A DNA stretch of 64,000 bases from Roseiarcus sp036488815 (GTDB lineage Bacteria > Pseudomonadota > Alphaproteobacteria > Rhizobiales > Beijerinckiaceae). The position numbers were made by a program, and so were the translations under genes. The stretch spans positions 1 to 64,000 of the forward strand of contig DASXGX010000001.1 of the NCBI GenBank assembly GCA_036488815.1, written 5' to 3'. How positions within the stretch are numbered: position 1 is the stretch's first letter; every line of letters starts with the position of its first letter. The notes under the pieces are model-generated. The model had not been told where the DNA came from. It searched no databases and saw only the letters and a program-made list of their open reading frames with translations. Positions 61,890 to 64,000 of the stretch are shown here, piece after piece.

Positions 61890-62558
61890 TCATTGCGGCG
61901 CGGAGGTCGTCGGAACCGCCGACTCATGATGGACGTGCGGCTTCCTTCTGTGTTTCCTGTGCGCCCGCTTACGGAGGACGCTGGGGGCAGACATAGTTTC
62001 GCTAGCTGAGGCGACGACGACCGGCAGACCCGCAACCGTGGCCGCTTTCTGCCACATGAGGCCATAGCCCGCCATAGTAAAATGGACCCCGTCTCCGGCA
62101 TGGAGAGATGCGGAGCAGAAGCTCGGCTCCTGCAAGCTGACATACGTGACCGATCCGCCGGCGAGCTGCGCCTGGAGAAGCGCGTCGAGCTTCTTCGAAT
62201 TGCTCTCCCAGGGCTTCAGGACGCAAGGCGGGCCGAGCCAGTAGAGCTTGATCCCCTGGGCGTCGGCCGCCTTGACGATCGCCGCCACGCGCGCCTCGAC
62301 GTCGAGCTCCCCCGCGACGGCGTCGTTGGTGCCCAGGCTCATGATCACCGTCGCGCCGTGCGGCATCTCCTGGATTTGCTTAAAAATGAAGGGGGTGTAG
62401 ATCGCGACGTTGAACCGGTTGGCGGGCGACGGCAGCTTGGAGGCGAGATGAACGCCCTCCCCGATGCTGTCGCCGATGATCCGGACATCGTCCGCCTCGG
62501 CCGCCGCCGGGGCTGCCAGGGCGATGAGCAAGCAGAGCGTGAAACGGCGCAAAGACAT
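61890..62558 (-). CDS. exported SGNH hydrolase family protein
   Basis: 222 residues from ATG 62558. Signal peptide (MSLRRFTLCLLIALAAPAAA), SGNH blocks VRIIGDSIGEGVHL, MSLGTNDAVAG and GDGVHFTMAGYGLMW, and a basic His/Lys/Arg-rich tail (RKRAHRKHRRKPHVHH). First gene of the five-gene minus-strand operon; 29 bases from the next. Distantly related to its two neighbours, so not a recent duplicate. Confidence 0.86.
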   Translation of the reverse strand: MSLRRFTLCLLIALAAPAAAEADDVRIIGDSIGEGVHLASKLPSPANRFNVAIYTPFIFKQIQEMPHGATVIMSLGTNDAVAGELDVEARVAAIVKAADAQGIKLYWLGPPCVLKPWESNSKKLDALLQAQLAGGSVTYVSLQEPSFCSASLHAGDGVHFTMAGYGLMWQKAATVAGLPVVVASASETMSAPSVLRKRAHRKHRRKPHVHHESAVPTTSAPQ

Positions 62559-62629
62559 GGCGAGCGTCACCGGGCAAATTCCCCCTATCGAAAGCACGAC
62601 ATGGTTAATGCCTGATGAAGGAGGCCGCT

Positions 62630-62689
62630 CTTGGGCGCCCGTATCAGATCTTGGGCGCCCGAATCCGATCTTGGGCGCCCGAATCAGAT
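62630..62689. repeat. three tandem 20-bp repeats overlapping the yidD stop codon
   Basis: Unit CTTGGGCGCCCGAATCAGAT, present exactly three times (62630-62649, 62650-62669, 62670-62689) with one-base changes (GTATCAGAT, GAATCCGAT, GAATCAGAT). Each unit contains the palindrome GGGCGCCC. The last copy encodes the yidD stop. The 72 bases to the SGNH operon hold its promoter region. Confidence 0.8.
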
Positions 62690-62986
62690 TTCGCAGCGAT
62701 AGCGCCACTGGCCGTAGCGCCATGGCGTCAGCCAGTTTGCGTTCGGCGCCGGCTTCGAAGGCGGCGGATCGTAGCCCGCCGCGCTCCAGGGGTGGCAGCG
62801 GCAGATCCGCGCGGCGCCCATCCATCCGCCGGCCCAAAGGCCGTGGCGTTGGATCGCCTCGTCGGTATAGGCCGAGCAGGTCGGCAGATAGCGGCACTGG
62901 CGCCCGAGCAGCGACGAAAACGTCAGTTGATAGAAGCGGATGAACCCATGAGCGGCGAGCCGCGGCGTTTGCTGCAAGGCGTTCAT
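62684..62986 (-). CDS. yidD: membrane protein insertion efficiency factor YidD
   Basis: 100 residues. YidD signature: FIRFYQLTFSSLLGRQCRYLPTCSAYTDEAI with the conserved Cys pair, then GGWMGAARICRCHPW. A peripheral membrane protein that helps YidC insert proteins. The C-terminus reaches into the 20-bp repeats (final residues RYRCEI), a possible sign that the repeat array replaced the original end. ATGA overlap with the IscU-like gene. Confidence 0.93.
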   Translation of the reverse strand: MNALQQTPRLAAHGFIRFYQLTFSSLLGRQCRYLPTCSAYTDEAIQRHGLWAGGWMGAARICRCHPWSAAGYDPPPSKPAPNANWLTPWRYGQWRYRCEI

Positions 62987-63441
62987 GGCGCGTCGGCGGC
63001 GAGCGGCTCGGTCGCGCGCGCGGCGATCTGGCCGAGCGCGTCGACCACCGCGTCGAACGTCAGCAAGGTGGACGCGTGGCGGGGCTTATAGTCGCGGACC
63101 GGCTCGAGAACCGCGAATTCGGCCCATTTGCCCTCGGGCGGGGGGCCGCCCGACTTGAGCATTTCGATCATCGTCTGGCGCAGGGCGACGAGCTCGTCCG
63201 GCGTCGCGCCGACGATATGCCGCGCCATCAGCGACGACGACGCCTGACCGAGGGCGCAGGCCCTCACGTCATGCGCGAAGTCGCTCACCCGCCCGTCCCT
63301 GAGGGTGAGATCGACCACGACAGTCGAGCCGCACAGGCGCGAATGCGCCTTGGCGCTCGCGTCAGGCGAAGCCAGACGCCCCAGTCTTGGGATGTCGGCC
63401 GCCAGTTCCAAAATGCGGGTGTTGTAGATCTCGCTCAGCAT
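62983..63441 (-). CDS. IscU/NifU-N-like iron-sulfur scaffold protein
   Basis: 152 residues from ATG 63441. Scaffold motifs: HSRLCGSTVVVDL (first Cys), RACALGQASSSLMA (second Cys) and the helix TPDELVALRQTMIEML; the third Cys is not obvious. Belongs to the SufU/IscU-like group found beside yidD and folE in Rhizobiales. May assist a specific Fe-S or metal pathway such as folE support; direct evidence is absent. Confidence 0.86.
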   Translation of the reverse strand: MLSEIYNTRILELAADIPRLGRLASPDASAKAHSRLCGSTVVVDLTLRDGRVSDFAHDVRACALGQASSSLMARHIVGATPDELVALRQTMIEMLKSGGPPPEGKWAEFAVLEPVRDYKPRHASTLLTFDAVVDALGQIAARATEPLAADAP

Positions 63442-63561
63442 GATCAAATACGCGCGCGGCTGGTCCAACCGCCTTGGCCTCCTATATAGAACCTCCAACC
63501 GGCAAAGACGAGGGTGGGACCGGACCTTCGGGCGTCAGCGCCCCAACCGTACGAGATCGTG

Positions 63562-64000
63562 ATGGATGACATCGTTGCAAGGCGTGTAAGGCGCACCGTG
63601 GCCCCCGCCAGACCCAGCCGCGCCGACGCCGAGGCGGCCGTCCGCACCCTGATCGCCTGGGCCGGAGACGATCCCGAACGCGAGGGCCTGATCGACACGC
63701 CCCGACGGGTCGTCAAAGCCTACGAGGAATTGTTCGGCGGCTACGGCGAGGACGCCGCAAAGCCGCTCTCGCGGGTGTTCGAGGACGTCGAGGGGTATCA
63801 CGACATCGTCCTGGTGCGCGACATCCCCTTCGTTTCGCATTGCGAGCACCACATCGCGCCCTTCTTCGGCAAGGCGAACATCGGCTATTACCCCCGCAAC
63901 GGCGTCGTCGGCCTCTCCAAGCTCGCCCGCATCGTCGACACCTTCGCGCGTCGCCTGCAAACCCAGGAAGCCTTGTCGGCGCAGATCGTCGAAGCGGTCG
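63562..64000 (+). CDS. folE: GTP cyclohydrolase I, 5' part (cut by window edge)
   Basis: 146 codons visible from ATG 63562. Conserved DPEREGLIDTPRRVVKAYEE, the zinc-binding Cys and His in FVSHCEHHIAPFFGKANIGY, and NGVVGLSKLARIVDTFARRL. It makes dihydroneopterin triphosphate from GTP for folate and related cofactors. About 60 residues lie beyond the window. Confidence 0.96.
   Translation, partial: MDDIVARRVRRTVAPARPSRADAEAAVRTLIAWAGDDPEREGLIDTPRRVVKAYEELFGGYGEDAAKPLSRVFEDVEGYHDIVLVRDIPFVSHCEHHIAPFFGKANIGYYPRNGVVGLSKLARIVDTFARRLQTQEALSAQIVEAV

Overview
The window is a dense, GC-rich (by eye about two thirds G+C) bacterial chromosome segment with short gaps and many 4-bp ATGA/GTGA overlaps. Several features point to an alphaproteobacterium of the Hyphomicrobiales (Rhizobiales) type: a short prolyl-tRNA synthetase next to lolC-lolD, a fused ispDF, the cysQ/DUF4170/DUF374/waaA/lpxK block, an ATP12-RluA-CrcB operon, DUF1236 and DUF4142 exported proteins, and promoters of the GGAAC-N16/17-GTT (EcfG) type. 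A HiPIP and a heterotetrameric-type sarcosine oxidase alpha subunit suggest a metabolically versatile, perhaps phototrophic or methylotrophic member. The family cannot be fixed from sequence reading alone.

Layout. 1-1.8 kb: start of soxA (runs off the left edge) divergent from the Fe-S carrier gene nfuA. 1.8-4.8 kb: an accessory insert between nfuA and lolD. It holds an AT-richer HNH/ParB-like gene pair, a hybrid scar made of a lolD 3' end joined to an nfuA 3' end, and an alpha/beta hydrolase. 4.8-8.3 kb: lolD, lolC, proS. 8.5-14.5 kb: a CYTH-CHAD protein with an EcfG-type promoter, an AMP-forming acyl ligase with a DUF427 partner, der and a YfgM-like protein. 14.8-19.1 kb: HiPIP, then a redox operon (peroxiredoxin-like, SDR, FAD disulfide oxidoreductase) divergent from a LysR regulator with a palindrome between them. 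19.1-24.1 kb: propionyl-CoA carboxylase alpha and beta genes separated by an unknown gene and a vapBC pair with a clear operator. 24.2-28.6 kb: RND pump and its adaptor. 28.7-32.6 kb: a serine-hydrolase-like pseudoenzyme, LysR, ATP12, RluA-type pseudouridine synthase, CrcB.

32.7-42 kb: GST, isoprenylcysteine-methyltransferase-like protein, a 34-aa membrane peptide, ispDF, then an envelope and stress group (phosphoribosyltransferase, site-2 protease with CBS domains, DUF4142, DUF1236, the last two with EcfG-type promoters), followed by pdxY, a PhzF-family gene and a Nudix gene. 42-49.6 kb: lipoprotein, YbaK-like deacylase, PilZ protein with a 55-aa membrane peptide, the Kdo/lipid A block (lpxK, waaA, DUF374, DUF4170, cysQ-like), queF and a 7-TM protein. 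49.7-54.5 kb: acyltransferase, kdsA, a Phd/VapC toxin-antitoxin pair, thrS. 54.5-57.6 kb: a triple-GAF GGDEF-EAL protein. 57.7-62.6 kb: a five-gene operon with three SGNH hydrolases, an MBOAT acyltransferase and a small membrane protein, probably modifying an exported glycan. 62.6-64 kb: a 20-bp tandem repeat, yidD, an IscU-like gene and the start of folE.

Themes: envelope biogenesis (LolCD, LpxK, WaaA, KdsA, MBOAT/SGNH), Fe-S and redox functions (NfuA, IscU-like, HiPIP, peroxiredoxin operon), and general-stress outputs. The least ordinary parts are the nfuA-lolD insert with its hybrid scar, the palindromic and iterated operators of the accessory modules, the three-SGNH/MBOAT operon, and a hydrolase-fold protein that has lost its catalytic triad. 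Palindromic REP-like repeats sit mainly between convergent genes. No rRNA, tRNA, CRISPR array, transposase or phage structural gene was recognised.
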